A stretch of DNA of 64,000 nucleotides from Streptantibioticus cattleyicolor NRRL 8057 = DSM 46488 (GTDB taxonomy: Bacteria; Actinomycetota; Actinomycetes; Streptomycetales; Streptomycetaceae): NCBI RefSeq assembly GCF_000240165.1, contig NC_017586.1, forward strand, positions 3,596,001 to 3,660,000, in the 5' to 3' direction. The position numbers were made by a program, and so were the translations under genes. The notes beneath the pieces are model-generated. The model saw only the letters and a program-made list of their open reading frames with translations. It did not search any database and was not told where the DNA came from. Shown here in pieces: positions 6,145 through 15,122 of this stretch (position 1 is the first letter of the stretch; the number at the start of each line of letters is the position of its first letter).

Positions 6145-8973
6145 CGCCGCCCAGTCGGCCATGTCCACCATGCCCTCCCCGTCGGCGCGGGCCACCACCA
6201 GCCGCAGCGTGCGGTGCCCGGTGAGGTCGGCGTGGACCGGCACCGCGCCGGAACCGCCGTCCGCCACCCGCGAGGCGTACAGCAGCGACTGGTCGCCGTA
6301 GACGAGGAAGCGCACCGCGCCCAGCCCCATCGACAGCCGGTCGAGCCCGGCCACCGCGTCGAAGGAGGTGCACGCGCGGTTGAGGTCGATCAGGACGGAC
6401 GAGGGCGCGTGCACGATGGCCAGCCCGTCGCGCTGCCACATCCAGCCGGACTCCGAGGGGCGCACGGTCGGCGCGTCGGCCCCCGAACCGGACCCGGCGT
6501 ACGCGAGCCGCTCCACCGCGAAGACGACCGGCGCCGGGGTTCGGGGCGGGGTGGGCCGGGGCCGCGGTGAGGGCGGCGCCGGCGTCGGTGACATCGGGGG
6601 CGATGCGCTGGGGCGCGGCTCCGCACGGTGCGACGGAACGGGACGCGCGACCGCCTGGCGGACCGGCGGCCGGGTCACCGGAACCGCGAGCCGCGCGGGG
6701 GCGGACGCGGACGGACCGGCCGGGATGGCCGGGGCGGACCCGGCCGGACGGGTCACCGGCGCCGCCACGGACGGCCGGGCCTGCGGCTTCGGGACCGGCC
6801 CGGACCCGCCGAGCAACCCCACCGCCAACGCCGCCCCGGCCGCCGCCACCACCAGCCCCCCCGCGATCCCCGCCTTGGCCCCCCCGCCCAACCCCCCGAC
6901 ACCCCCGGTGGTTCCGCTTGCCCCGGCGCTCCCGGTCGCGCCGGTGGCAGTGGTGGTTCCGGCGGTGCCGGTCGCGCCGGTGGCAGCGGCGGTTCCGGCT
7001 GTCCCGGCGGCGCCGGTCGCGCCGGTTGCGGCGGCGGCGCCGTGGGCTCCCGCGGCCCCTGCGGCGGCTCCGGTGCTTCCGGTGGCCCCCGCCGTACTCG
7101 CCGCACCGGCGATGCCGTGGGCACCCGCAGCGCTCCCGGCCGCGCCATGGGAGATCGCGCTGCTTCCGGCGGCTCCGGCCGCGCCGGTGGTCCCGGTGAC
7201 ACCGGCGATGCCGTGGGCTCCGGCGACGGCTCCGGTGCTTCCGGTTGCTCCCGTGGCCCCGGCAGTCGCCGCCGTACTGGCTGCTCCAGCGGTACTGGCG
7301 GCCCCGGAAGCACCTGCTGCACCGGAAGCTCCCACGGCCCCGGCGGTCCCCACCGTGCTGGCTGCCCCACTGGCCCCGGCGGTCCCGGAAGCACCCACCA
7401 CACCGGAGGCTCCGGCGGCTCCAGCGATGCCATGCGAACCCGCGACGGCTCCGGCGGCACCGGTGCTCCCGGCTGTTCCGGCGGCCCCGGCGGCACCGGA
7501 CGCTCCCGCCGTGCCGGACGCCCCGGCCACCCCGGCGGCGCCGTGGGCCCCCGCGACGGCTCCGGCGGCTCCAGTCGCACTGGACGCTCCGGCGGCACCG
7601 GCGGCTCCGTGCGCCCCGGCAACGGCTCCGGCGGTCCCGGTTGCTCCTCCCGTCCCCGTCGCGGTGGCTCCTGCGGCACTGGCCGCCCCCGCGCTCCCGG
7701 AAGCTCCCGCCGCACCGGCGACGCCGTGGGAGCCCGCAACGGCCCCCGCGCTCCCGGCGCTTCCGGCTGCTCCGGCGGTACCCGCGGCCCCGCCGGCCCC
7801 GGCCGCCCCCACCACACCCGACGATCCGGCAGCACCAGACGCACCGGCGGCGGCCGTCGCACCGGAAACCCCCGCGGCACCCCCGGTTCCAGCGGCGCCC
7901 GCCGCACCCGCCGCCCCAGACGCTCCGGCCACGCCCGCGGCCCCGGTCGCCCCGGAAACCCCTGCGGCTCCAGCGGCTCCCGCCGCCCCGGAAGCACCCA
8001 CAACGCCCGTGGCCCCGGCCGCACCCGCGGCCCCCGCCGCACCGGCCCCCGCCGCCCCGGCGGCTCCCGCCACCCCCGCCGCGGCCCCCTTCACCACCCC
8101 CACCCCCGCGAACCACCCGATCACGGCAACCGGAAGCACGCTCTTCAGGCGGGCGTTGAGGTCCGCCAGGTCGGCGGCTGCCGCGCGGCAGCGGGGGCAG
8201 TCGGCGAGGTGTTTGCGGAGTTCGCGGTCGGCGCGGAGGCGGAGGGCGCCGCGGGCGTGGGCGCCGAGGCGGTCGGCGTAGCGGGCGCAGGCGCCGCCGG
8301 CGGTGAGTGAGGCGTTGACGTGTGCCTGGAGGTAGGCCTGGCGCAGCCCTTCGCGGGCGCGGTGGGCGAGGACGGCGGTGGCGTTGGCGGTCAGTCCGAG
8401 CAGGGGGGCGACCTCGCTGGGCGATTCGTCCTCGACGGCCGTGTGCCACAGCACCGCCTGCCATCGTTCCGGCAGGGTGCGGAACGCCTGGACGGCGAGG
8501 GAGCGTTCGGCCTGCCGCATGGCGCGGACGTCCGCGCCCGGCACCGTGGTGCCCGCCGCCGCCACCGAGAACGTGGCGAAGTCTTCGACCAGTTGCTCCC
8601 GTTTGGCGGTGCCGGCCCAGGAGGCCGCGACCCGTCGCACGGTGGTGAGGAGATACGCCCGCACCGCCGACTCCGGTCCGCTGCCGCCGCGTACCGCCTG
8701 GAGCGTGCGGGCGAAGACCTCGCCGGTCAGATCCTCGGCGGTGTGCGCGTCCCGGCAGCAGCCACGGGCGTACCGGCGTACGGCGTCGGCGTGCCGCCGG
8801 TACAGCTCCTCGTACGCGCTGTCGTCCCCGCCGCGCACCCGGGCCACCAGGTCGGCGTCGGACACCGTGCCGTCGGGGTGCTCGCGCTGCGCCGGGACCA
8901 AGCCGTCGACCAGGCCGTCGGCCAAGCCGTCCGCGTCGTCTCCCGGAGTCCGACCGGGCTCCTCAACGCCCAT
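6124..8973 (-). CDS. ECF-type sigma factor fused to zinc finger, Gly-X-Y repeat, membrane segments and NPCBM-like domain
   Basis: This is a 949-residue composite protein. Residues about 38-108 match sigma region 2 (AYEELYRRHADAVRRYA) and 158-218 region 4 (LPERWQAVLWHT). An anti-sigma type zinc finger follows (HLADCPRC; H255, C259, C262), then a hydrophobic segment (about 279-297), about 400 residues of Gly-Ala-rich G-X-Y triplets (296-696) lacking proline, a second hydrophobic segment (about 699-723), a Pro-rich linker and a C-terminal domain (about 816-949) resembling the NPCBM carbohydrate-binding module. This order recalls actinobacterial ECF groups in which the sigma factor carries its own regulatory tail. 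I infer a membrane-tethered sigma factor sensing something outside the cell. Start chosen at ATG 8973; an in-frame GTG at 8994 is possible. Confidence 0.85.
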   Translation of the reverse strand: MGVEEPGRTPGDDADGLADGLVDGLVPAQREHPDGTVSDADLVARVRGGDDSAYEELYRRHADAVRRYARGCCRDAHTAEDLTGEVFARTLQAVRGGSGPESAVRAYLLTTVRRVAASWAGTAKREQLVEDFATFSVAAAGTTVPGADVRAMRQAERSLAVQAFRTLPERWQAVLWHTAVEDESPSEVAPLLGLTANATAVLAHRAREGLRQAYLQAHVNASLTAGGACARYADRLGAHARGALRLRADRELRKHLADCPRCRAAAADLADLNARLKSVLPVAVIGWFAGVGVVKGAAAGVAGAAGAAGAGAAGAAGAAGATGVVGASGAAGAAGAAGVSGATGAAGVAGASGAAGAAGAAGTGGAAGVSGATAAAGASGAAGSSGVVGAAGAGGAAGTAGAAGSAGSAGAVAGSHGVAGAAGASGSAGAASAAGATATGTGGATGTAGAVAGAHGAAGAAGASSATGAAGAVAGAHGAAGVAGASGTAGASGAAGAAGTAGSTGAAGAVAGSHGIAGAAGASGVVGASGTAGASGAASTVGTAGAVGASGAAGASGAASTAGAASTAATAGATGATGSTGAVAGAHGIAGVTGTTGAAGAAGSSAISHGAAGSAAGAHGIAGAASTAGATGSTGAAAGAAGAHGAAAATGATGAAGTAGTAAATGATGTAGTTTATGATGSAGASGTTGGVGGLGGGAKAGIAGGLVVAAAGAALAVGLLGGSGPVPKPQARPSVAAPVTRPAGSAPAIPAGPSASAPARLAVPVTRPPVRQAVARPVPSHRAEPRPSASPPMSPTPAPPSPRPRPTPPRTPAPVVFAVERLAYAGSGSGADAPTVRPSESGWMWQRDGLAIVHAPSSVLIDLNRACTSFDAVAGLDRLSMGLGAVRFLVYGDQSLLYASRVADGGSGAVPVHADLTGHRTLRLVVARADGEGMVDMADWAASRINCR
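6886..8088 (-). repeat. Collagen-like Gly-X-Y coding repeat
   Basis: About 1.2 kb encode near-uninterrupted glycine-every-third-residue sequence such as GAAGASGVAG, with imperfect longer-range motifs (GAVAGAHGAAG, GAVAGSHGIAG) recurring through it. X and Y are mostly Ala, Ser, Thr or Val and no proline is seen. The repeat is bounded by the two predicted membrane segments of the sigma protein. Confidence 0.9.
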
Positions 8974-9171
8974 CCGACCCGCCCCCGCCCGCACCCAAGC
9001 ACCCGACCACCGGCACAGGTTGGCACAGCGACCGCGTCCCCGCGCCCCCTGTGCGGGAGAACCACCCGTCCGGGGTGACTTCCCCGCAACGGCACCCCGG
9101 ACCTACCCGGGAGAGTGGTATTCAGGGCACGCGATTGACGACGGGGCCGGACCCCACGAGCGGTACGGGGC

Positions 9172-9945
9172 TCAGGCCCGCACCGCCGGACGGGACCGCA
9201 GCCCGTCCAGCAGGATCTCCAGCAACCGGGCCGAGGCCGCCGCCTGCTGGGCCGGATCGGGCAGCGCCGGCGCCGGCGTCGCGATCACCAGCAGCACGTC
9301 GGTGACGGCCACGTCGGCACGCAACTCGCCCGCCGTCCGCGCCCGTTCGACCAGCTGGCCCACCACCGACAGCAGCGCGGCCACCCCGGCGTCGTCGTGC
9401 TCCGGCCCCAGCGGCGCGGCCGGCCGCCGGCCGAGCGGGAGGGACGGATCGGCCTGCGGCGCCTCCCGCTGCTGCGGCACCCGGGCCGCCGCCGTACCGT
9501 TGGCCGCCGCCACCGGCTCCGCGTCCACCCGCAGCACCTGCGGCGGCAGCAGCCGCCCGGCCCCGGACGCCGCCGAGGTCCGCAGGAAGCGGGAGAGCGC
9601 GGCCCACGGATCGTCCTCCTGACCCAGCGCCGCCCGCGCCTGCTCGGTCAGCCGCGCCGTCTCCTCCGCCGCGATCCGCCGCACCAGCACGTCCTTGCTG
9701 GGGAACCGCCGGTAGACGGTGCCCACCCCGACCCGGGCCCGCCGCGCCACGTCCTCCATCGGCGCCCCGTAACCCAGCTCGCCGAAGACCTCGCGCGCGG
9801 CCCGCAGCACGTGTTCCAGATTCCGCTGGGCGTCCACCCGCAGCGGCGCCGTACGGGTCCCGACGGGCCGCGTGCCGAAGACCGGCCGCTCCCCGTTGGT
9901 GCCGATGGCCGCCGCGGTCGCCCACTGAGGGTCCTGAATGTGCAT
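9172..9945 (-). CDS. TetR family transcriptional regulator
   Basis: This 257-residue protein has a TetR helix-turn-helix at residues about 62-81 (PMEDVARRARVGVGTVYRRF), preceded by an unusually long N-terminal tail of about 40 residues. The C-terminal half is the variable ligand-binding region, ending in an ILLDGLR helix common in this family. ATG 9945 is preceded by GGGGGA eight bases away. It is divergent from the type II NADH dehydrogenase gene across a 278-bp gap, so control of that gene or of itself is plausible. The gap shows small inverted repeats (ACTCC-GGC-GGAGT near 10037; TTGA-N7-TCAA near 10062) that could be operators. Ligand and targets are unknown. Confidence 0.85.
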   Translation of the reverse strand: MHIQDPQWATAAAIGTNGERPVFGTRPVGTRTAPLRVDAQRNLEHVLRAAREVFGELGYGAPMEDVARRARVGVGTVYRRFPSKDVLVRRIAAEETARLTEQARAALGQEDDPWAALSRFLRTSAASGAGRLLPPQVLRVDAEPVAAANGTAAARVPQQREAPQADPSLPLGRRPAAPLGPEHDDAGVAALLSVVGQLVERARTAGELRADVAVTDVLLVIATPAPALPDPAQQAAASARLLEILLDGLRSRPAVRA

Positions 9946-10223
9946 GTACGTATCCCCCGGTTGTGACGTCTCCCCCCGGAGACTCCCCGCCCCACCTGAA
10001 GGCCGATGTGGTCCGACGCCCCTGGGCGGACGGACGCACTCCGGCGGAGTACGAACATAGTTGAGCGCGAGTCAAGAATGAAGGGGGTGAATCCACCCCG
10101 ATTCCCCTCGATCGGAGTACGTCCCGGTCCGGGTGGGTACGCGCCCACATTTGAGCCCCGCTCCGGCCGCGTGCGCCGGGGGCCGCGCGGGGACGACGGG
10201 ACGGACGGGAACCCCGAGGCACT

Positions 10224-11612
10224 GTGGACAAACGTCCCGCCGTGGGGCGTCATGGTGGGGTGAAGGAGCCCGCACGGATTCTCGTGGTCGGCGGCGGATA
10301 CGTCGGCATGTACACCGCGCTGCGCCTCCAGCGGAAACTGGCGCGCGAGCTGCGGGACGGCAGCGTGGAGATCCTGGTGGTCTCCGCCGACCCCTACATG
10401 ACGTACCAGCCGTTCCTTCCCGAGGCCGCGGCGGGCTCGATCGCGCCCGCGCACGTCGTGGTGCCGCTGCGCCGGGTGCTGCCGCGGTGCACCGTCGTGG
10501 TCGGCGACGCCCGCCGGATCGACCACGCCCGGCGCACGGCCTGGGTCTCCACCCTGGCCACCCGCAGCGAGGGCGGCGGCGACCTGGAGATCGGCTACGA
10601 CGAACTGGTGCTCGCCCCCGGCTCGGTCTCCCGCACCCTGCCCGTCCCCGGCCTGGCCGACCACGGCATCGGCTTCAAGACCGTCGAGGAGGCCGTCGGG
10701 CTGCGCAACCACGTCCTCGCCCAGCTCGACCTCGCCTCCTCCACGCGGGACGTCGAGGTGCGCGACGCCGCGCTCACCTTCGTCTTCGTCGGCGGCGGCT
10801 TCGCCGGGGTGCAGGCGCTGGGGGAGCTGGCGGACATGGCCGGGTACGCCACCCGTTACTTCCACAACGTCGCCGCCGACGACCTGCGCTGGGTGCTGGT
10901 CGAGGCGGCCGACCGCATCCTGCCCGAGGTCGGCGAGGACATGGGCCGCTGGACGGTACGCCAACTGCGCGGCCGGGGCGTCGACGTACGGCTGGAGACC
11001 CGCCTGGAGAACTGCGAGAAACGCGTCGCCAGCCTCAGCGACGGCGCCCGCTTCCCCACCCGCACCCTGGTGTGGACCGCGGGCGTCAAACCCCACCCGG
11101 TGGTCGCCGCCACCGACCTGCCGCGCGACACCGCCGGCCGGCTGCGGGTCACCGCCACCCTGCGGCTGGCGGAGACCGAACACGCCTGGGCGGCCGGGGA
11201 CGCCGCCGCCGTACCCGACCTCACCGCCGGTCACCCCGGCGCGGTCTGCCCGGCCACCGCCCAGCACGCGGTACGCCAGGCGAGGACGCTCGCCGACAAC
11301 CTGGCCGCCACCCTGCGCGGCCGGGAACCGGCCGAATACCGCCACCGGGCGGCCGGTGCCGTCGCCTCGCTCGGCCTCCACAAGGGCGTGGGCCATCTGT
11401 ACGGCCGTCAGCTCAAGGGCTACCCTGCGTGGCTCATGCACCGCGTCTACCACCTGCGCCGGGTGCCCACGGTGAACCGCAAGGCCCGGGTCCTCGCCGA
11501 CTGGACCCTGGCCGCCCTCTTCAAACGGGAGATCGCCGCCCTGGGGTCGTACGAGAACCCGCGTGCCGCGTTCGAGCTGGCGGCGGGCGGCGAGAGACAT
11601 CCGGAGGGCTGA
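10224..11612 (+). CDS. NAD(P)/FAD-dependent oxidoreductase, type II NADH dehydrogenase-like
   Basis: This 462-residue protein has two Rossmann motifs: an N-terminal FAD-binding VVGGGYVGMYTAL (residues about 21-33) and a central NAD(P)H-binding FVGGGFAGVQALGEL. The late FAD motif AWAAGDAAAVPD is also present. This is the layout of single-subunit NDH-2 enzymes that pass electrons from NADH to quinone without pumping protons; length fits the family. A C-terminal amphipathic segment (AWLMHRVYHLRRVP) is typical of membrane association. GTG 10224 has GAGG four bases upstream; GTG 10260 is the alternative. It is divergent from the TetR gene. Other FAD oxidoreductases of this superfamily cannot be fully excluded. 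Confidence 0.85.
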   Translation: MDKRPAVGRHGGVKEPARILVVGGGYVGMYTALRLQRKLARELRDGSVEILVVSADPYMTYQPFLPEAAAGSIAPAHVVVPLRRVLPRCTVVVGDARRIDHARRTAWVSTLATRSEGGGDLEIGYDELVLAPGSVSRTLPVPGLADHGIGFKTVEEAVGLRNHVLAQLDLASSTRDVEVRDAALTFVFVGGGFAGVQALGELADMAGYATRYFHNVAADDLRWVLVEAADRILPEVGEDMGRWTVRQLRGRGVDVRLETRLENCEKRVASLSDGARFPTRTLVWTAGVKPHPVVAATDLPRDTAGRLRVTATLRLAETEHAWAAGDAAAVPDLTAGHPGAVCPATAQHAVRQARTLADNLAATLRGREPAEYRHRAAGAVASLGLHKGVGHLYGRQLKGYPAWLMHRVYHLRRVPTVNRKARVLADWTLAALFKREIAALGSYENPRAAFELAAGGERHPEG

Positions 11613-11946
11613 CCGGCCGACCCGGTGGCCGCCACGCCTCCGGCCGGGTGCCCGGCGCCGGTGCCGACTGGGCGCGCGCCCGGGGCGCCACTACGCTCCG
11701 AACGGTGACGCTGTGACCGCACGTACCCCCCCGTGCGCGAAGAGTGACACATTTGTACGGGATGTCCTGCCGCGGACCTCTCCCGGACAACCGGAACCGC
11801 ATGTTCAACTGAGCCCGCCGAACCGTCCCCCGTCCGATTGACTCCGCCCGCCCTCCGTGACCACCCTCCCTCGACGGCCCACGACCCCCCCTTCCGACCG
11901 GCCGGACCCCGAGCCACCCGGTACGACAGCACGAGGCATCAATTCT
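11613..11946. other. Gene-free stretch upstream of the SpoIIE-type phosphatase
   Basis: About 330 bp without a convincing gene. It includes a possible hairpin GCACG-loop-CGTGC near 11718-11735 and in-frame upstream codons for the next gene (GTG 11857), but no RNA gene or clear promoter that I can define. Confidence 0.4.
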
Positions 11947-13653
11947 GTGAATCTGACGCGCTGGAGCGCCCGGCTCCCCGGAACACAGCGACGCGCCGCC
12001 GCCAAGTCGCCGGCCACCCCGTCGCCCGCCACCGGTTCCGTCCCCGCCGCCCGCGGCACCTCGCCCGACCGGCCCGGCGGCCCCGGGCAGCTCTCCGTCC
12101 ACGACGTCCTGGGCCGCGTGCCCGCCCTGATCGCCGTCACCCACGGCCCCGACCACCGCCTCGCCTACGTCAACGACGCCTACACGGACGTCTTCGGCCC
12201 GCGCACCGCCGGCGAACCCGCCTGCGACGCCCTGCCCGAACTCGCCGAACTCGGCCTGCTGCCGCTGATGGACCAGGTGCACCGCAGCGGCCGGCCCCGC
12301 ACCGTCAAGGCCCGCAAGGTCACCTGGGTACCGCACGCCGACGGCGAGGCCCGCGGCTCCGGCGCCGAAACCGGCCGCGCCGCCCTCGGCCGGGGCCGCC
12401 CCGGCGCCGAACGCCACGGCTACTTCACCTTCACCTGCACCCCGCTGGAGAACGGCGCCGACGGCGGGGTCCTGGTCTTCGCCGCCGACGTCACCGACCA
12501 GGTGCGCTCCGCCGAACGCCTGCGGGCCGGCGAACGCCTCCAGCGCGAGGCCGCGGTCACCCTGCAACGCAGCCTGCTCCCGCAGGAACTCGAACAGCCA
12601 GACGACCTCCGGGTGGCCGCCACCTACCAGCCCGGCGGCACCGACGCGGCCGTCGGTGGCGACTGGTACGACGTCATCACCCTCGGCGCCGGCCGCACCG
12701 CCCTGGTCATCGGCGACGTGATGGGCCGCGGCGTACGCGCCGCCGCCGTCATGGGCCAACTACGCACCGCGGTACGGGCCTACGCCCGGCTCGACCTGCC
12801 GCCGCACGAGGTGATCCAACTCCTCGACGGCCTCGCCGCCGAGATCGACGCCACCCAGATCGCCACCTGCGTCTACGCCGTCCACGACCCCAGCGAGGGC
12901 CGCCTGACCTACGCCTCCGCCGGCCACCTGCCGATCCTGGTACGCGACCCGGACGGCACCGTGCACCGCACCGAGGGGCCCACCGGACCACCCCTGGGCA
13001 CCGGCGGCTGGCTGCACACCTCCGGCTCGCTGCCGCTGGAACCCGGCGCCACCGCCGTCCTCTACACCGACGGCCTGGTCGAACGGCGCGACGCCGACAT
13101 CGACGAGGGCGTCACCGCCCTGGAACGCGCCCTGGCCGGCGCCACCGGCACCCCGCAGGTCATCTGCGACCGGCTGCTGCGCGCGCTCGGCGTCACCGCC
13201 GACCACGACGACGACGTGGCCGTCCTCGTCCTCCAGCACCCCCGCCGCGGCGGCGCCGAGGCCGAACTCTTCCGCAACGCCACCCTCGAACTCCTCGGCG
13301 GCGTCGAAGCCGCCCCACGCGCCCGCGCCTTCGCCACCGGCGTCCTCGCCTCCTGGCGGTTCCCGGTGGAACTGCGCGACCTCGGGGTGCTCGCCGCCAG
13401 TGAGCTGGTGGCCAACTCGTTGCAGCACGGGACGCCCCCCATGCGGTTGCGGCTCCGCCGCACCGACCGGCGCCTGATCATCGAGGTCACCGACGGGGAC
13501 GACCACCTCCCCCGGCGCCGCCGCGCCGACCCGGCCGACGAGGCGGGCCGGGGGATCGCGATCGTCGCCACGATCGCCTCGGGGTGGGGGTCACGGCGGA
13601 CGCCGGGGGGTGGGAAGACCGTCTGGTGCGAGTTCGCCCTCCCGCGGGGATAG
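11947..13653 (+). CDS. PAS-SpoIIE (PP2C)-HATPase regulatory phosphatase
   Basis: This multidomain protein of about 568 residues has a PAS-like sensor (about 45-190, LAYVNDAYTDVFG), a SpoIIE-type PP2C phosphatase domain (about 200-410) with conserved GGDWYDV and GDVMGRG metal-site motifs, and a C-terminal RsbW-like ATPase domain with N-box ASELVANSLQHG (around 484). Such proteins dephosphorylate anti-anti-sigma factors and can also phosphorylate them, tuning alternative sigma factors. GTG 11947 (VNLTRWSARLPG) is chosen because homologous proteins commonly begin there (from memory); GTG 11857 would add 30 low-complexity residues. The gene runs into repeat copy B. No partner anti-sigma or STAS gene is adjacent. 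Confidence 0.88.
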   Translation: MNLTRWSARLPGTQRRAAAKSPATPSPATGSVPAARGTSPDRPGGPGQLSVHDVLGRVPALIAVTHGPDHRLAYVNDAYTDVFGPRTAGEPACDALPELAELGLLPLMDQVHRSGRPRTVKARKVTWVPHADGEARGSGAETGRAALGRGRPGAERHGYFTFTCTPLENGADGGVLVFAADVTDQVRSAERLRAGERLQREAAVTLQRSLLPQELEQPDDLRVAATYQPGGTDAAVGGDWYDVITLGAGRTALVIGDVMGRGVRAAAVMGQLRTAVRAYARLDLPPHEVIQLLDGLAAEIDATQIATCVYAVHDPSEGRLTYASAGHLPILVRDPDGTVHRTEGPTGPPLGTGGWLHTSGSLPLEPGATAVLYTDGLVERRDADIDEGVTALERALAGATGTPQVICDRLLRALGVTADHDDDVAVLVLQHPRRGGAEAELFRNATLELLGGVEAAPRARAFATGVLASWRFPVELRDLGVLAASELVANSLQHGTPPMRLRLRRTDRRLIIEVTDGDDHLPRRRRADPADEAGRGIAIVATIASGWGSRRTPGGGKTVWCEFALPRG

Positions 13654-14135
13654 CCCCCTCCACCCCGTTCCAGGTTGCCGGGGCTCCCCCGGCGACCCCG
13701 GGGTGCCGGGGTGGTCCCCGTTCCCCCTGCCCGGTGGGGGGTGGGGGTGGGTTTTGGTTTGGTTCGGCACGGGGTGGGTTCGCCTATTGCCGGTGCGGGG
13801 TCGGGGGCGCGCCGGGGGTGACTCCTCGCTCCCCGTATCCGCCAAGGCTTGGCTCCGGCTATTGGGTCGCTGCGGGGACACCCCCGGCACACCCCCTTCT
13901 GTCCGTTCGCGGGTTCCTCTCTTCGCGGGTGGGGGTGAGATAGGAGGTTGGGGTCACCCCGATCTCCTTCTTACCCACCCCCGTGCCGCAGCGCGGAACG
14001 AAGCAGAACGGGGGCGTGCAGGGGTGTCCCCGCAGCGACCCAACAGCCGGAGCGCAACTGTGGCGGATACGCGGAGCGAGGAGTCACCCCGGAGGGCCCC
14101 CGGAAACCCAGGAAGACAGTGCGCATCCCGCACTA
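13654..14135 (+). repeat. Intergenic repeat family, copy B, left part up to the IS insertion
   Basis: This holds the same ordered blocks as copy A: the GGTTTTGGTTTGG block (about 13745-13810), then 70-nt inverted arms at 13815-13884 and 14021-14090 separated by 136 nt, then the start of the third module. Arms match at about 63 of 70 positions. The copy is interrupted at 14135 by an IS element and resumes at 15005. The tandem GC-rich units seen upstream in copy A are reduced here. Confidence 0.85.
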
Positions 14136-15004
14136 AGGGCTGTCCCGTAACTGCTGGTCACGGGTGAGATGATCTGGCTGTGTCTGGTGTGATCACGGCG
14201 TCTGAGCCCTCCTGGATAGCCCCGTTCACTGGGCTGAGCCCGCGCCAGTTCGGCAAGCTGATCACCGCGCTCCGGCGTGAGGGTGTGGACCCGGTGCGCA
14301 AGGGTCGGCCATGGAGCCTGCCGCTGGAGGACCGCGTGCTCCTGATCGCCGCGTACTGGCGGACGAACCTGACCCTGCGCCAACTGGCCCCGCTGTTCGG
14401 GGTGTCCAAGTCGGCGGCCGACCGCATCATCGACCACCTCGGGCCCGCGCTCGCGCTCCAGCAGCGCAAGCGGTTCCGCAAGGACACCGTGCTCATCATG
14501 GACGGCACCCTCGTTCCCACCCGTGACCACACCATCGCCGAGCAGTCCAAGAACTACCGGTACTCCACCAACCACCAGGTCGTCATCGACGCCGACACCC
14601 GGCTCGTCGTCGCGGTCGGCCGACCAGTCGCAGGCAACCGCAACGACTGCAAGGCGTGGGAGCTGTCCGGCGCGAAAGACGCCGTCGGCAAGACCACGGT
14701 CATCGCAGATGGCGGCTACCGGGGCACCGGCCTGGTCATCCCGCACCGCCGCGAGAAGGGCCAGACCGAACTCCCGGAATGGAAGGAGGAGCACAACGCC
14801 TCCCACCGCAAAGTCCGCGCCCGTGTAGAGCACGTCTTCGCCCGGATGAAGGGCTGGAAGATCCTTCGCGACTGCCGGCTGAAGGGCGACGGCGTCCAGC
14901 ACGCCATGCTCGGCATCGCCCGCCTGCACAACCTCGTCCTTGCCGGGTGACGCAGAAACCAGCAGGCCACCAGACCCGTCAGAGATCATTTACGGGACAG
15001 CCCT
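14136..15004 (+). mobile_element. IS5-superfamily insertion sequence (IS427-like), 869 bp
   Basis: Terminal inverted repeats begin AGGGCTGTCCCGTAA on the left and, on the opposite strand, AGGGCTGTCCCGTAAA on the right. A TA is duplicated at both edges (14134-14135 and 15005-15006). One intact transposase gene fills the element. The insertion splits intergenic repeat copy B, which reads continuously once the IS is removed, so the repeat is older than this insertion. Ends, TA target and transposase type fit the IS427 group of IS5; exact IS naming needs ISfinder. Confidence 0.92.
14180..14950 (+). CDS. IS5 family transposase (DDE)
   Basis: This 256-residue transposase has an N-terminal helix-turn-helix (about 66-85, LRQLAPLFGVSKSAADRII) and a DDE catalytic domain with D108 (IMDGTL), D177 (IADGGYRG) and E217 (ARVEHVFARMKGWK). 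These are the hallmarks of the DDE_Tnp_4 type used by IS427-like elements. It is a single uninterrupted frame, whereas many IS427 relatives need a programmed frameshift to make the full enzyme. It starts at GTG 14180, 44 bp inside the left end, and stops 54 bp before the right end. It appears functional. Confidence 0.93.
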   Translation: MSGVITASEPSWIAPFTGLSPRQFGKLITALRREGVDPVRKGRPWSLPLEDRVLLIAAYWRTNLTLRQLAPLFGVSKSAADRIIDHLGPALALQQRKRFRKDTVLIMDGTLVPTRDHTIAEQSKNYRYSTNHQVVIDADTRLVVAVGRPVAGNRNDCKAWELSGAKDAVGKTTVIADGGYRGTGLVIPHRREKGQTELPEWKEEHNASHRKVRARVEHVFARMKGWKILRDCRLKGDGVQHAMLGIARLHNLVLAG

Positions 15005-15115
15005 TAGACGAATACAGCCACGGGTGGGCGGGGGGGGAACAGTCTGTGACGCCAGCCACGACGAGACGGGGGATCGGGGGAACCCCGGGGAGGTAATGGC
15101 TGGCGCAGCCGCGAG
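15005..15115 (+). repeat. Intergenic repeat family, copy B, right part after the IS
   Basis: The repeat resumes after the IS with the CAGCCACGGGTGGGCGGGG block, a GACGCCAGCCACGACGA stretch and a terminal GGGGAGGTAATGGCTGGCG, equivalent to the end module of copy A. It abuts the 3' end of the convergent MFS gene. Confidence 0.85.
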
Positions 15116-15122
15116 GGGAACC

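Noticed and set aside
6368-8281. Plus-strand Pro/Ala-rich frame opposite the Gly-X-Y repeat
   Set aside because: It arises from the complement of the Gly-Ala repeat; the sigma frame has recognisable domains at both ends.
5744-8464. Arg/Gly-rich minus-strand frame of about 900 residues overlapping SARP and sigma genes
   Set aside because: Low-complexity shadow in a different frame from the sigma gene.
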